Shown one piece after another: positions 25,101 through 32,424 of a stretch of DNA of 40,112 nucleotides. The notes below the pieces were generated by a model. It did not search any database and was not told the origin of the DNA. It saw nothing but the letters and a program-made list of their open reading frames with translations. This stretch comes from Paraburkholderia silviterrae (GTDB lineage Bacteria; Pseudomonadota; Gammaproteobacteria; Burkholderiales; Burkholderiaceae): assembly GCF_004353915.1 (NCBI RefSeq), contig NZ_SMRP01000048.1, positions 1 to 40,112 of the forward strand, written 5' to 3'. The position numbers and the translations under genes are program-made. How positions within the stretch are numbered: the stretch's first letter is position 1; every line of letters begins with the position of its first letter.

Positions 25101-26192
25101 ATGAACAGGCCTATCACCGAGGAAACGCGCCGCGTCGGATCCGCGCTCTCGAACCCACTCGTGTCGATCGTCGCTCCGTTCTACAACGAGCAGGACGGCG
25201 TCGACGCGTTTTTCGGGCAAATCATCGCGACGATGGAGTCGATCGAATCGATCCGCTTCGAAATCGTCTGCGTAAACGACGGCAGCAGCGATGCGACGCT
25301 TGACAGGCTGGTCCTTGTGAGCCGGCGCGACAGGCGCGTGCGGATAATCGACCTCTCGCGTAATTTCGGCAAGGAGGCTGCGCTCACAGCGGGCCTCGAC
25401 GAAGCGGCAGGCGACGCCGTTATCGTCATCGATGCGGACCTCCAGGATCCGCCCTCGCTAATCCCCGAGATGATCGAGCGTTGGCGCGAAGGCGCCGAAG
25501 TCGTGCTCGCGCGGCGCGCCAGCCGCGCCTGCGACTCCTTCCTCAAGCGCACGACAGCAGCGCTGTTCTACCGCGTTCACAACGCCCTATCGGAATTGAA
25601 AATCCCCGAGAACGTGGGAGACTTCAGGCTGATGGATCGCCAGGTCGTCAATGCACTGCACAGCCTTCCGGAGCGGCACCGGTTCATGAAGGGTTTGTTT
25701 GCGTGGGTCGGGTTCAACTCGGTGACCATCGACTATGAACGCACGCCACGCACCGCCGGCAAAACCAAGTTCTCGGGCTGGCGTTTGTGGAATTTTGCGC
25801 TGGAAGGCATTACGAGTTTCAGTACCGTACCGTTGCGTAGCTGGACGTATATTGGCGGCGCGATAGCCGCGCTGGCGTTTTGCTACGGTGGTGTCATCGT
25901 CGGTCGCACGTTGCTGTTCGGCAATCCGGTCCCCGGCTACGCTTCCCTGATCTCCGTAGTGCTGTTCGTGAGCGGGATCCAGTTGACCGGCATCGGTGTC
26001 ATCGGCGAATACATCGGGCGCATTTATGACGAGTCGAAAGAGCGGCCCATCTACCTCGTGCGCCGGCGCTACGAGTCGCGTACCAAGATCAGCACCCTGC
26101 CTGTCGAGCGTTCAGACGCCCGTACCAATGGTGCACCGCTGGAACTGGTGCGTGGGCGCGGTGCGTCGCAGGTGCGCGCAGCTGGCCGGTGA
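25101..26192 (+). CDS. GtrB-like polyprenyl-phosphate glycosyltransferase (GT2)
   Basis: This 363-residue inner-membrane enzyme should load a sugar from a nucleotide donor onto undecaprenyl phosphate on the cytoplasmic side. The N-terminal GT2 domain shows SIVAPFYNEQ, EIVCVNDGSSD, RNFGKEAALTAGLD, the metal motif DADLQDP (111-117) and ENVGDFRLMDRQV. Two C-terminal transmembrane helices (about 240-262 and 275-300) flank LFGNPVPGYASL, followed by GEYIGRIYDESKERPIYLVRRR, the normal GtrB end; a basic tail of about 35 residues is extra. GGGAGAAG precedes the ATG. Its partner GtrA is not next door but in the minus-strand unit at 30051. A 3' remnant of a second copy lies at 28612-28758. Confidence 0.9.
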   Translation: MNRPITEETRRVGSALSNPLVSIVAPFYNEQDGVDAFFGQIIATMESIESIRFEIVCVNDGSSDATLDRLVLVSRRDRRVRIIDLSRNFGKEAALTAGLDEAAGDAVIVIDADLQDPPSLIPEMIERWREGAEVVLARRASRACDSFLKRTTAALFYRVHNALSELKIPENVGDFRLMDRQVVNALHSLPERHRFMKGLFAWVGFNSVTIDYERTPRTAGKTKFSGWRLWNFALEGITSFSTVPLRSWTYIGGAIAALAFCYGGVIVGRTLLFGNPVPGYASLISVVLFVSGIQLTGIGVIGEYIGRIYDESKERPIYLVRRRYESRTKISTLPVERSDARTNGAPLELVRGRGASQVRAAGR

Positions 26193-27538
26193 CTATGCGG
26201 AGATCGAGAGCCGCTTTCAATGACACCGGGCTGGCAACACGCGTCGTTCCCCCCGCCAATCGTGAGACAGGTACGGCAAAACAAAAGACGTGGCTGACCC
26301 GGGAGCGCATTGCGCTGTATAGCACGGCGTTATTTATTTTGCAGGCCGCCCTGATTGGGATCTGGGCGGTGTCCTATTGGGGAGTGCATCAGCACGGCGT
26401 CCCGCTTCCCGGTTCGGACTTTAGGGTCTTCTGGTGTGCCTCAGATGTATCACTGCGCAGCGGCGCAGCGGCGGCGTTCGATCAACAGCGGCTACTGGCC
26501 TGCGAAGCGTCCCTCCAGAGGGGCACGCCTCTCGCAAATATGTTCGGACCGTGGATCTATCCGCCCACGTTTCAGATGCTCATCTACCCGCTGGCATTGC
26601 TGCCCTATGCGATTTCGTATGCGCTCTTTATGGGTATCGGCGTTGCGGGCTGCCTCCTGGCCAGCATGCCAGCGATGAGACAAAATATTTTGCCCTGGAT
26701 GACGGTCGTCGCGTTTCCCGGGATATGGGTAACGATGGTCTACGGGCAGAACTCTCTGCTGACGTTCGGTTTGGCGGCGGCTGGGCTAGGTATGCTGGAA
26801 ACCGCGCCGGTCTGGGCGGGTATCTGCGCGGGCATACTCGTGATCAAGCCGCAATTGGGTGTGCTGTTTCCACTGCTTTTCCTCTGCGGCCGTCACTATC
26901 GAGCGTGTGCCGCAATGATCTTGACGGCTGGCATGTTGTGCACGGCGAGCGCAGTACTGTTTGGCTGGACCCTATGGATCAAGTTCTTTCAAGCCGCGGC
27001 ATGGTTTCGGGATGCCGCGCTAGTGCACGGCGAAGGTGGCCTCTGGCACACCATGCCCACGGTCTTCGCGTTCTTGCGCGCGGCCGGCGTTGGGCTCGGC
27101 GTGGCGTACGCATTACACGCCGCAATCGCCCTTGCAGCGGTGGGAGCCACCGCGATAGTCTGGGCGCACCGGACAAAGCGGGAACTGCGCGCCGCGGCCG
27201 CCGTTGTCACGTCGCTCATGATCCAGCCGTATCTCGTGTACTACGACCTTGCCTGGCTGCTCTTGCCCATCATGCATGTTTCCGGATATGGCAGCGCCCG
27301 GAGCGCACCGACGCCGCTGGCGCGCATTGACTATGCCATTGTGACGGTAGCGTGGCTCACGCCCCTCCTGTCATTTCTCCTGAACTGCCTGCGGATTTCC
27401 GCGCTCCCATGGGCGGCATTCCTTCCACCTGTATGGCTCATCCTGATTCTCATGCACGCCTCGCGCGACCGCGCAAGGCATACCACCTGTCCCCGAAAGC
27501 TTGCCTCCCAAAGTAAAGAGGAGCGGAGGGCGGCTTGA
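26189..27538 (+). CDS. GT87 (DUF2029) membrane glycosyltransferase 3
   Basis: This 449-residue multi-pass protein starts at a GTG overlapping the GtrB-like stop by four bases (GTGA); an ATG at 26195 is an alternative. Landmarks are TWLTRERIALYS, GSDFRVFWCASDVSL, GPWIYPPTFQMLIYPLALLP, YGQNSLLTFGLAAAGLGML, AGILVIKPQLGVLFPLLFL, MPTVFAFLRAAG and QPYLVYYDLAWLLLP. It is clearly closest to copy 5 (30726), sharing the loop and helix motifs nearly word for word, so those two come from a later duplication. The basic C-terminal tail lies in the cytoplasm. Its base composition appears somewhat less GC-rich than the waa genes, by eye. Confidence 0.86.
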   Translation: MTMRRSRAAFNDTGLATRVVPPANRETGTAKQKTWLTRERIALYSTALFILQAALIGIWAVSYWGVHQHGVPLPGSDFRVFWCASDVSLRSGAAAAFDQQRLLACEASLQRGTPLANMFGPWIYPPTFQMLIYPLALLPYAISYALFMGIGVAGCLLASMPAMRQNILPWMTVVAFPGIWVTMVYGQNSLLTFGLAAAGLGMLETAPVWAGICAGILVIKPQLGVLFPLLFLCGRHYRACAAMILTAGMLCTASAVLFGWTLWIKFFQAAAWFRDAALVHGEGGLWHTMPTVFAFLRAAGVGLGVAYALHAAIALAAVGATAIVWAHRTKRELRAAAAVVTSLMIQPYLVYYDLAWLLLPIMHVSGYGSARSAPTPLARIDYAIVTVAWLTPLLSFLLNCLRISALPWAAFLPPVWLILILMHASRDRARHTTCPRKLASQSKEERRAA

Positions 27539-28653
27539 AAACGACAAATCGAAGCCTCGAAGGCCTGCGTGGCGCAGCAGCACTGCTTGTCGTCTTCTTC
27601 CACATCGGACTTTTATCGCCCTTCTCAGCGATCATCCGCAACGGCTATCTCGCGGTTGACCTCTTCTTTGTGTTGAGCGGGTTTGTGATCTGCTCTGCCT
27701 ACGCAGACCGGCTGGAAACAGGCCATGACGTATGGCGCTTCATCGTGCGCCGGAGCGGGCGACTCTGGCCGCTGCATATTGTTTCCGCCATTCTCGTTTG
27801 CGCACTTTTAGGGATGATTTTCGCGCTCGGTGGCAGGCGTCCCCATGTGCCAACAGGCGGCGAAACGATTGCCATCGTGACCATGATGCAGGGATTGGTT
27901 TTTCCCGATCGCGACATTGGCAATCTGGTCGCCTGGAGTACGGGCGATGAGTTCTATGTGTATCTGCTCTTCGCGGTGATCTGCCTGCGCTTGCGACGCT
28001 GGCGGCGAGTCACCTTCGCTGCCGCGGCTGCCGCTGGATTTTCCATTGCCGTTTACGTCGACGCGGGGACTTGCGTTTCGATCCACCACTGCATGGATCT
28101 GCATTCTTCGTTCGGCTGGGCGCGATGCCTTGCGGGATTCTTTGTCGGTGCGCTGCTTGCTCACTCGCGAATCCACCTGAGCTCGATTAGCACACCGGCC
28201 GTCCAGATCGCTATGGCAACCGCCAGCCTTGCGTTCGTCGCTGGCACGTCTGAATTTCCTCTCGCAGCCTTTGCGTCACCCGTCGTGTTCGCTGCGCTTA
28301 TCGCCTCTCTCATTACCGACAGCGGGCCGCTCGCGATCATTCTCCAGACTCGCCCAATGCAGTATCTCGGGAAAATTTCCTATGCCTTGTATCTAGGTCA
28401 CGGCGTAGTCGTGCTGCCGTTTGCTGGATGGCTGAACCAAAGCAAGTACGCAACGGGATATCAACTGACCGCTATCGCCGTGCTCCTTTCCGTGTCATTT
28501 GCGCTTGCCCATCTCCTGCACCGGTATATCGAAGTCCCTTGCCGCGACCGCATCTATGCATGGTCTGACTCACGTGTGGACCATGAGATGGCCATGCTGC
28601 CGGGGGATCGCCCCGAAGATCGTGGCCCTCATCCTGATAAATCAACCGGATGA
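27535..28653 (+). CDS. Acyltransferase family 3 membrane protein
   Basis: This 372-residue protein of the acyltransferase-3 (OafA/NodX) family O-acylates sugars across the inner membrane. Visible signs are SLEGLRGAAALLVVFFHIG with the catalytic-type His23, GYLAVDLFFVLSGFVI, RRSGRLWPLHIV, and LGKISYALYLGHGVVVLP near the C-terminus. About ten hydrophobic helices are present. The start is a TTG at 27535 overlapping the previous stop, supported by GGAGCGGAGGG four bases upstream. The last 14 codons (RPEDRGPHPDKSTG) overlap the antisense remnant of a gtrB gene, so the original C-terminus was probably replaced or trimmed. It may acetylate the glycan made by the neighbouring GT87 enzymes. Confidence 0.86.
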   Translation: MKTTNRSLEGLRGAAALLVVFFHIGLLSPFSAIIRNGYLAVDLFFVLSGFVICSAYADRLETGHDVWRFIVRRSGRLWPLHIVSAILVCALLGMIFALGGRRPHVPTGGETIAIVTMMQGLVFPDRDIGNLVAWSTGDEFYVYLLFAVICLRLRRWRRVTFAAAAAAGFSIAVYVDAGTCVSIHHCMDLHSSFGWARCLAGFFVGALLAHSRIHLSSISTPAVQIAMATASLAFVAGTSEFPLAAFASPVVFAALIASLITDSGPLAIILQTRPMQYLGKISYALYLGHGVVVLPFAGWLNQSKYATGYQLTAIAVLLSVSFALAHLLHRYIEVPCRDRIYAWSDSRVDHEMAMLPGDRPEDRGPHPDKSTG

Positions 28654-28758
28654 TGTGGCTGCGAAATCGATGCCGGCTGATTGAATTGCACTCTTGAACA
28701 GCGCCGCGGAAGACGAGGAAAGCGTAGCCGGGGACCGGATTGCCGAACAGCAACTCAT
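28612..28758 (-). pseudogene. Remnant of a second gtrB (3' part)
   Basis: Read on the minus strand, about 35 bases at 28722-28756 match the GtrB-like gene exactly around the codons for LLFGNPVPGYA. Weaker similarity continues through the segments for TGIGVIGEYIGRIYDE and ERPIYL to about 28612. Frameshifts and substitutions have destroyed the frame. It sits directly downstream of GT87 copy 4, so on the minus strand the order gtrA, GT87, gtrB fragment suggests a formerly complete cassette. The far end underlies the 3' end of the acyltransferase gene on the other strand. Confidence 0.7.
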
Positions 28759-28767
28759 GAGCCGTGC

Positions 28768-30048
28768 TCAACGCGCGCTGCTGCGTTCTTCGGCGGCAAC
28801 CGTGCAGGCACGCTCGTTGGCGTGTTCGGGTCGTCGGGCCACATAGCGCCGCACAACGACCAGCAGCAGCGCGAAAATGATGAACGGCACATAAGCGCCG
28901 GCCGCCCAGTTTCCGGGCGTATAAGAGACAAGCGGCGACAGCCACGCACTCACCATCGCGGCGCCATCGCCCCGAATCCAGCCGTTGCGGGCGCCGTCCC
29001 GAACAAGCCACAGAATCGGCAAGCCCAACAATAGCAAGTCGTAGGGCATCAAATAGGTCGGCACCAGCAGCGTAGCGAGCACGAGCGCCGACGCCCGCAA
29101 CTCGAAACTCGCACGCGTGGCCCAAATCCAGGCAACGGCGCTCGCGGCCAGCGCCGCCACGACCGCGTGAAGCAGATACGCGGTCGGCACCGCCACGCCC
29201 AATTGCCGTGCGGTGCCGAACACCGTCAAAATGCCGCGCGGCCAGCGGTCCGAATACTGGACGACGAACTGGTTAAAATTCGGCAGCGCCTCGGCGAATC
29301 GAGCGAACGTGCCAAATCCGAGCACGAACCCCGATAGCGCGCAAAACACGCCGACGCTCAGTGCCGCCGACAGGAACGTGCGCCAATTCCTGCTGAACAG
29401 CAGCGCAACAGGAATCATGAGACCCAGCTGCGGCTTGATAGCAAGCAGGCCGAATAAAATTCCTGCGAGCCATGGCCGCCGTTCAAGACAGACGAGGCCG
29501 AGCCCCATGAGTCCAAACGTCAGAAACGAGTTCTGCCCTGCGCCTACCGTCACCCAGATTGCGGGAAAAGCGACGACCGGCAGCCACCAGGACAAGTCCC
29601 GTGCCGGCGGCAGAATGCGCGCGCACGCCTTGAACGCGAAGGCAATCCCGGCCGAGACGTACGCGATGCACGAGACCTGGAACGGCAATAAGGCAGCAGG
29701 AAGCATGACGAGGAGGAACGTCGGCGGATAGGTCCACGGAGTGACGAACGGGGACGGCAGCATGTTTTGAAGCGGCAAGGCAATCGGCTCGATCAGAGCC
29801 GTGTCGAACGCATTGACTGCCGGACCGTGCAACGCGAGCCAGGATGCACTCCAGAATACGGCGAAATCCCAGCCAGGCGGACTGACATTGGGTACCGGGT
29901 CGATCGACCCGAGCCATATACGCAGAGACAAGTAGCCGATATTCACCAGCAGCACGAAAGCTGCGTAGGCGCGGAGACGTTGCGCGTCGAGCCAGCGGGG
30001 TGGTCGATGCAACGGCCCGGAGGCAGATTGAACGGTATTGTCGTGCAT
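28768..30048 (-). CDS. GT87 (DUF2029) membrane glycosyltransferase 4
   Basis: This 426-residue multi-pass protein starts at the ATG at 30048, two bases after the gtrA-like stop; a longer open frame upstream overlaps that gene and is not used. Landmarks are RWLDAQRLRAYA, GWDFAVFWSASWLAL, TPWTYPPTFLLVMLPAALLP, AGQNSFLTFGLMGLGLVCLERRPWLAG, LLAIKPQLGLMIPVALL, LTVFGTARQLG and VPTYLMPYDLLLLGLP. The TPWTYPP segment has Thr where the others have Leu, Ile or Tyr. It ends in a basic, Glu-rich tail. Coupling to gtrA suggests it uses a lipid-linked sugar flipped by that protein. Its own gtrB remains only as debris downstream, so it would need the GtrB encoded at 25101. Confidence 0.86.
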   Translation of the reverse strand: MHDNTVQSASGPLHRPPRWLDAQRLRAYAAFVLLVNIGYLSLRIWLGSIDPVPNVSPPGWDFAVFWSASWLALHGPAVNAFDTALIEPIALPLQNMLPSPFVTPWTYPPTFLLVMLPAALLPFQVSCIAYVSAGIAFAFKACARILPPARDLSWWLPVVAFPAIWVTVGAGQNSFLTFGLMGLGLVCLERRPWLAGILFGLLAIKPQLGLMIPVALLFSRNWRTFLSAALSVGVFCALSGFVLGFGTFARFAEALPNFNQFVVQYSDRWPRGILTVFGTARQLGVAVPTAYLLHAVVAALAASAVAWIWATRASFELRASALVLATLLVPTYLMPYDLLLLGLPILWLVRDGARNGWIRGDGAAMVSAWLSPLVSYTPGNWAAGAYVPFIIFALLLVVVRRYVARRPEHANERACTVAAEERSSAR

Positions 30049-30050
30049 GG

Positions 30051-30410
30051 TCAGGCCGCCTGATAGGTCCATCGGGCATGCAAAACGTAAGACAGCGCAG
30101 GAATACACATCACGACGGCGAAGGTCGGCAGCCAGATCGTTTGCCGCCCGCACAGCAAAGGAATCAGTGCAGCGGCCAGAAAACCCGCGATCGAGACCGT
30201 GGCAAAGCGCAGGAAGCGCGCAACGGTCGGACGCGAAGAAAAGCTCCACAACGTCTGCAGCAGAAACGAGACGATATTGGCGATAAGGAACGCTGAAACG
30301 TTAGCGACGGTGGAGTCGCGAACCAGCCAGTTGAACACAGACCAGGCGACCGACACATGAACGCCGGTCGCAATGAACCCGGCGATTCCAAACCTGATGA
30401 TCCGCGGCAT
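30051..30410 (-). CDS. GtrA-like membrane protein
   Basis: This 119-residue protein has four predicted helices: IRFGIAGFIATGVHVSVAW, FLIANIVSFLLQTLW, FATVSIAGFLAAALIPLL and LPTFAVVMCIPALSYVLHARW. The pattern RFxxxGxxATxxH, then FxxAxxxSFxxxxxWSF, is the GtrA family signature. GtrA proteins are thought to help flip undecaprenyl-phosphate sugars to the periplasm for GT-C enzymes such as GT87. AAGGAG lies eight bases before the ATG at 30410. It is followed two bases after its stop by GT87 copy 4. The matching GtrB is encoded on the other strand at 25101, an unusual split. Confidence 0.9.
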   Translation of the reverse strand: MPRIIRFGIAGFIATGVHVSVAWSVFNWLVRDSTVANVSAFLIANIVSFLLQTLWSFSSRPTVARFLRFATVSIAGFLAAALIPLLCGRQTIWLPTFAVVMCIPALSYVLHARWTYQAA

Positions 30411-30725
30411 TCCCCGTCACTCCTTGAAATGCGCGACACTCGGGCCGGGAGGTCGTGGCCCCCCACCCTTTAGTCGGGCGGTGCGCCTCGTGCCGGTCGT
30501 GCCTCGCGATAGCTTGTATCGCAAAGTATGAGGGAATCGCGAGTCGCTCGGCAGCCCGAACAGGTGTGCAATCGTTCGCGAACCCACACTTGGCCGTCAA
30601 ATTGCCGAACGCGCCGTGCCGTTGATTGCCTCGATACGCATCACGGATGGGGACTTCCACCTACTTGTACACAAAGTGCGTAAGCGCAAAGGACGCTACC
30701 AGGTACGTTGCGACAGCCGCCAAGC
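30411..30725. other. Intergenic region between gtrA and GT87 copy 5
   Basis: About 315 bp on the minus strand between two same-strand units. It should contain the gtrA promoter and leader, but I see no clear -35/-10 pair. Just downstream of the copy 5 stop, another frame on the minus strand encodes a short hydrophobic run (LAAVATYLVASFALTHFVYK, then stop), possibly the leftover end of a membrane protein. No other gene is supported. Confidence 0.5.
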
Positions 30726-32057
30726 TCAAGGGCGGAAAAGGTCTGCATCGAGGTCATCGACGCAATGCCGGCGACACGAGGCGCTGCGGCGCTGCAGTTC
30801 CGTATCATGACCTGATGCAGGCGATGCTGGTCCGGTGATGGACTGCACGCGGATTTCCCGAAGGAAGCGGTGGACGATAATCACCATCAAGGCGATCAGC
30901 ACGACGGCTGCCCACCGGCTCTTGAACGGCATGAACCACGTTATAAGTGATGCGAGAGGGGCAAGCCATGCTAGCGTGACAACGACATACTCCGCGCGGG
31001 CAGTCCTCGGCGACGTCCGAAAATCCGCTGCAAGATAAAGAATGGGCAAGAGGAGCCAGGCCAGATCGTAGTACAGCAAGTACGTCGGCACCAGCAATGC
31101 TGTCGTAACGGCTGCCGCATTGGCCAGCGATGAGTGCGGCTTCCGGAGCCATATCGAGATCGTGAACAGCAGGGAGCCCAAGGCGACAAATGCATGAAGC
31201 GCGTACGCGACACCGATACTGGCGCCTGAATGACGCGCGATCGCGAAGACCGTAGGCATAGCGTCCCATAGCCTGGCATAGTTATTTTGGACTGCTGAGT
31301 TGAACCACGATGCCATTTCGAAGAAGCGAAGCCAGAGGGGCGCCCCGAAAATGAGGCCACTCACGAGGCAGAGCAGCGCTGCCGTCACCCCGGCTGCAAC
31401 TAACGCCTTGAAGTTCCTGCCGAACAAAAAAAGCAGAGGAAATACGGGCGCGAGTTGCGGCTTGATGACAAGAAGTCCAGCGCACACACCGGCAGCGACC
31501 GGCCGTTTCTCGAGCAACCCCAGCGCGCCGGCGGCGAGCGCGAGGGTGATCAGCGAATTCTGGCCATGAATGATGGCAACCCAAATGCCGGGAAACGCAA
31601 TGAACACCGCCCATGGCAGCGGCCTGGATTTCATCAATGGTGCGCACGCTAACAGGCAGCACGCGATGCTTATGCAGCAGAACAGCGCATATGAAGCAGG
31701 GTAAGGAAGTATCGCGAGCGGAAAGATGAGCAACTGAAACGGAGGGGGATAGATCCAGGGGGCACACGCGCTTTCGATTCCGGTTCCCTGAAGCAGCGTG
31801 TTTTCGATTGCAAGCAGGAGATCCGAATTGAATGCAGCGATGGCCCCCTGATGTATGGAAATGAAGGAGGCGCTCCAGAACACGCGGAAGTCTAAGCCAG
31901 GTGGCGGCACGTTGCGATTGTGAAGCAGCCAGCACGACGTGACCCAGACCCCGATTACAACGATCTGCGCAACAAGTAACGCGCTGCTGTACACCGCGAT
32001 TCTTTCTCGTGTGAAGAACGCCGGTTGTTGGACCTCCTGGCTAACAAAGACTTTCAA
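30726..32057 (-). CDS. GT87 (DUF2029) membrane glycosyltransferase 5
   Basis: This multi-pass protein is closely similar to copy 3. Landmarks are FFTRERIAVYSSALL, GLDFRVFWSASFISI, APWIYPPPFQLLIFPLAILP, HGQNSLITLALAAGALGLLEKRPVAAG, GLLVIKPQLAPVFPLLFLF, MPTVFAIARHSG and PTYLLYYDLAWLLLP. The YPPP in the second motif has an extra Pro in place of Thr. I favour a TTG start at 32057 (443 residues), which has GGGAG five bases upstream and gives an N-terminus like the paralogs; the frame extends to an ATG at 32168 (480 residues). The last 30 residues are hydrophilic and unlike the others, and a frameshift near the stop may have altered the original end. Confidence 0.83.
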   Translation of the reverse strand: MKVFVSQEVQQPAFFTRERIAVYSSALLVAQIVVIGVWVTSCWLLHNRNVPPPGLDFRVFWSASFISIHQGAIAAFNSDLLLAIENTLLQGTGIESACAPWIYPPPFQLLIFPLAILPYPASYALFCCISIACCLLACAPLMKSRPLPWAVFIAFPGIWVAIIHGQNSLITLALAAGALGLLEKRPVAAGVCAGLLVIKPQLAPVFPLLFLFGRNFKALVAAGVTAALLCLVSGLIFGAPLWLRFFEMASWFNSAVQNNYARLWDAMPTVFAIARHSGASIGVAYALHAFVALGSLLFTISIWLRKPHSSLANAAAVTTALLVPTYLLYYDLAWLLLPILYLAADFRTSPRTARAEYVVVTLAWLAPLASLITWFMPFKSRWAAVVLIALMVIIVHRFLREIRVQSITGPASPASGHDTELQRRSASCRRHCVDDLDADLFRP

Positions 32058-32424
32058 GAGGACTCCCGATCGGTATGTTATGAGAGGCGATTCACCAGTT
32101 TGGAGATTGTGTAGGGGGAAAAGGAAATGAGGTGTGTGCCAGCGAACACCCATATAGCAGTTGATCATCCAGCCGCCCGCGTGGCTTTTTCAGGTTCGTC
32201 GCAGGAATATTTGGCAGATCACCACGTTCGACGAACCGGCGGCGGCCGTCGGCGAATGGATCCCGGTGGCGCAGGCGGCCCATGACGAACCAAGCGCTGA
32301 GTAACGATGCCAAGGCCTGCCAGTGCAGAAAAAAACACGGCGCCGGGCGGTGGAACCGCGCGGCGCCGTGTTTGGCTTTACTTCGAATTGCGCTTCAGGA
32401 AGGCGTCAACCGGACACTGAAGCC
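32058..32424. other. Region between GT87 copy 5 and the phosphohexomutase gene
   Basis: About 365 bp holding the copy 5 upstream region, a strong terminator at 32329-32373, and a plus-strand open frame of 47 codons at 32161-32304 with a protein-like C-terminus (TFDEPAAAVGEWIPVAQAA). That frame has only a TTG start and no ribosome binding site, so I regard it as a possible remnant, not a gene. Confidence 0.45.
32329..32373 (-). terminator. Rho-independent terminator of the phosphohexomutase gene
   Basis: Arms ACACGGCGCCG (32335-32345) and CGGCGCCGTGT (32361-32371) pair perfectly, and the loop contains a second small stem (GCGGT with ACCGC). On the minus strand the hairpin is followed by about seven T. 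It stands 50 bp after the stop at 32425, a textbook intrinsic terminator, and it cuts the gene off from GT87 copy 5 downstream. Confidence 0.9.

Noticed and set aside
32161..32304. Small plus-strand frame ending in TFDEPAAAVGEWIPVAQAA
   Set aside because: Only a TTG start and no ribosome binding site; protein-like composition but too short to support, perhaps a remnant.
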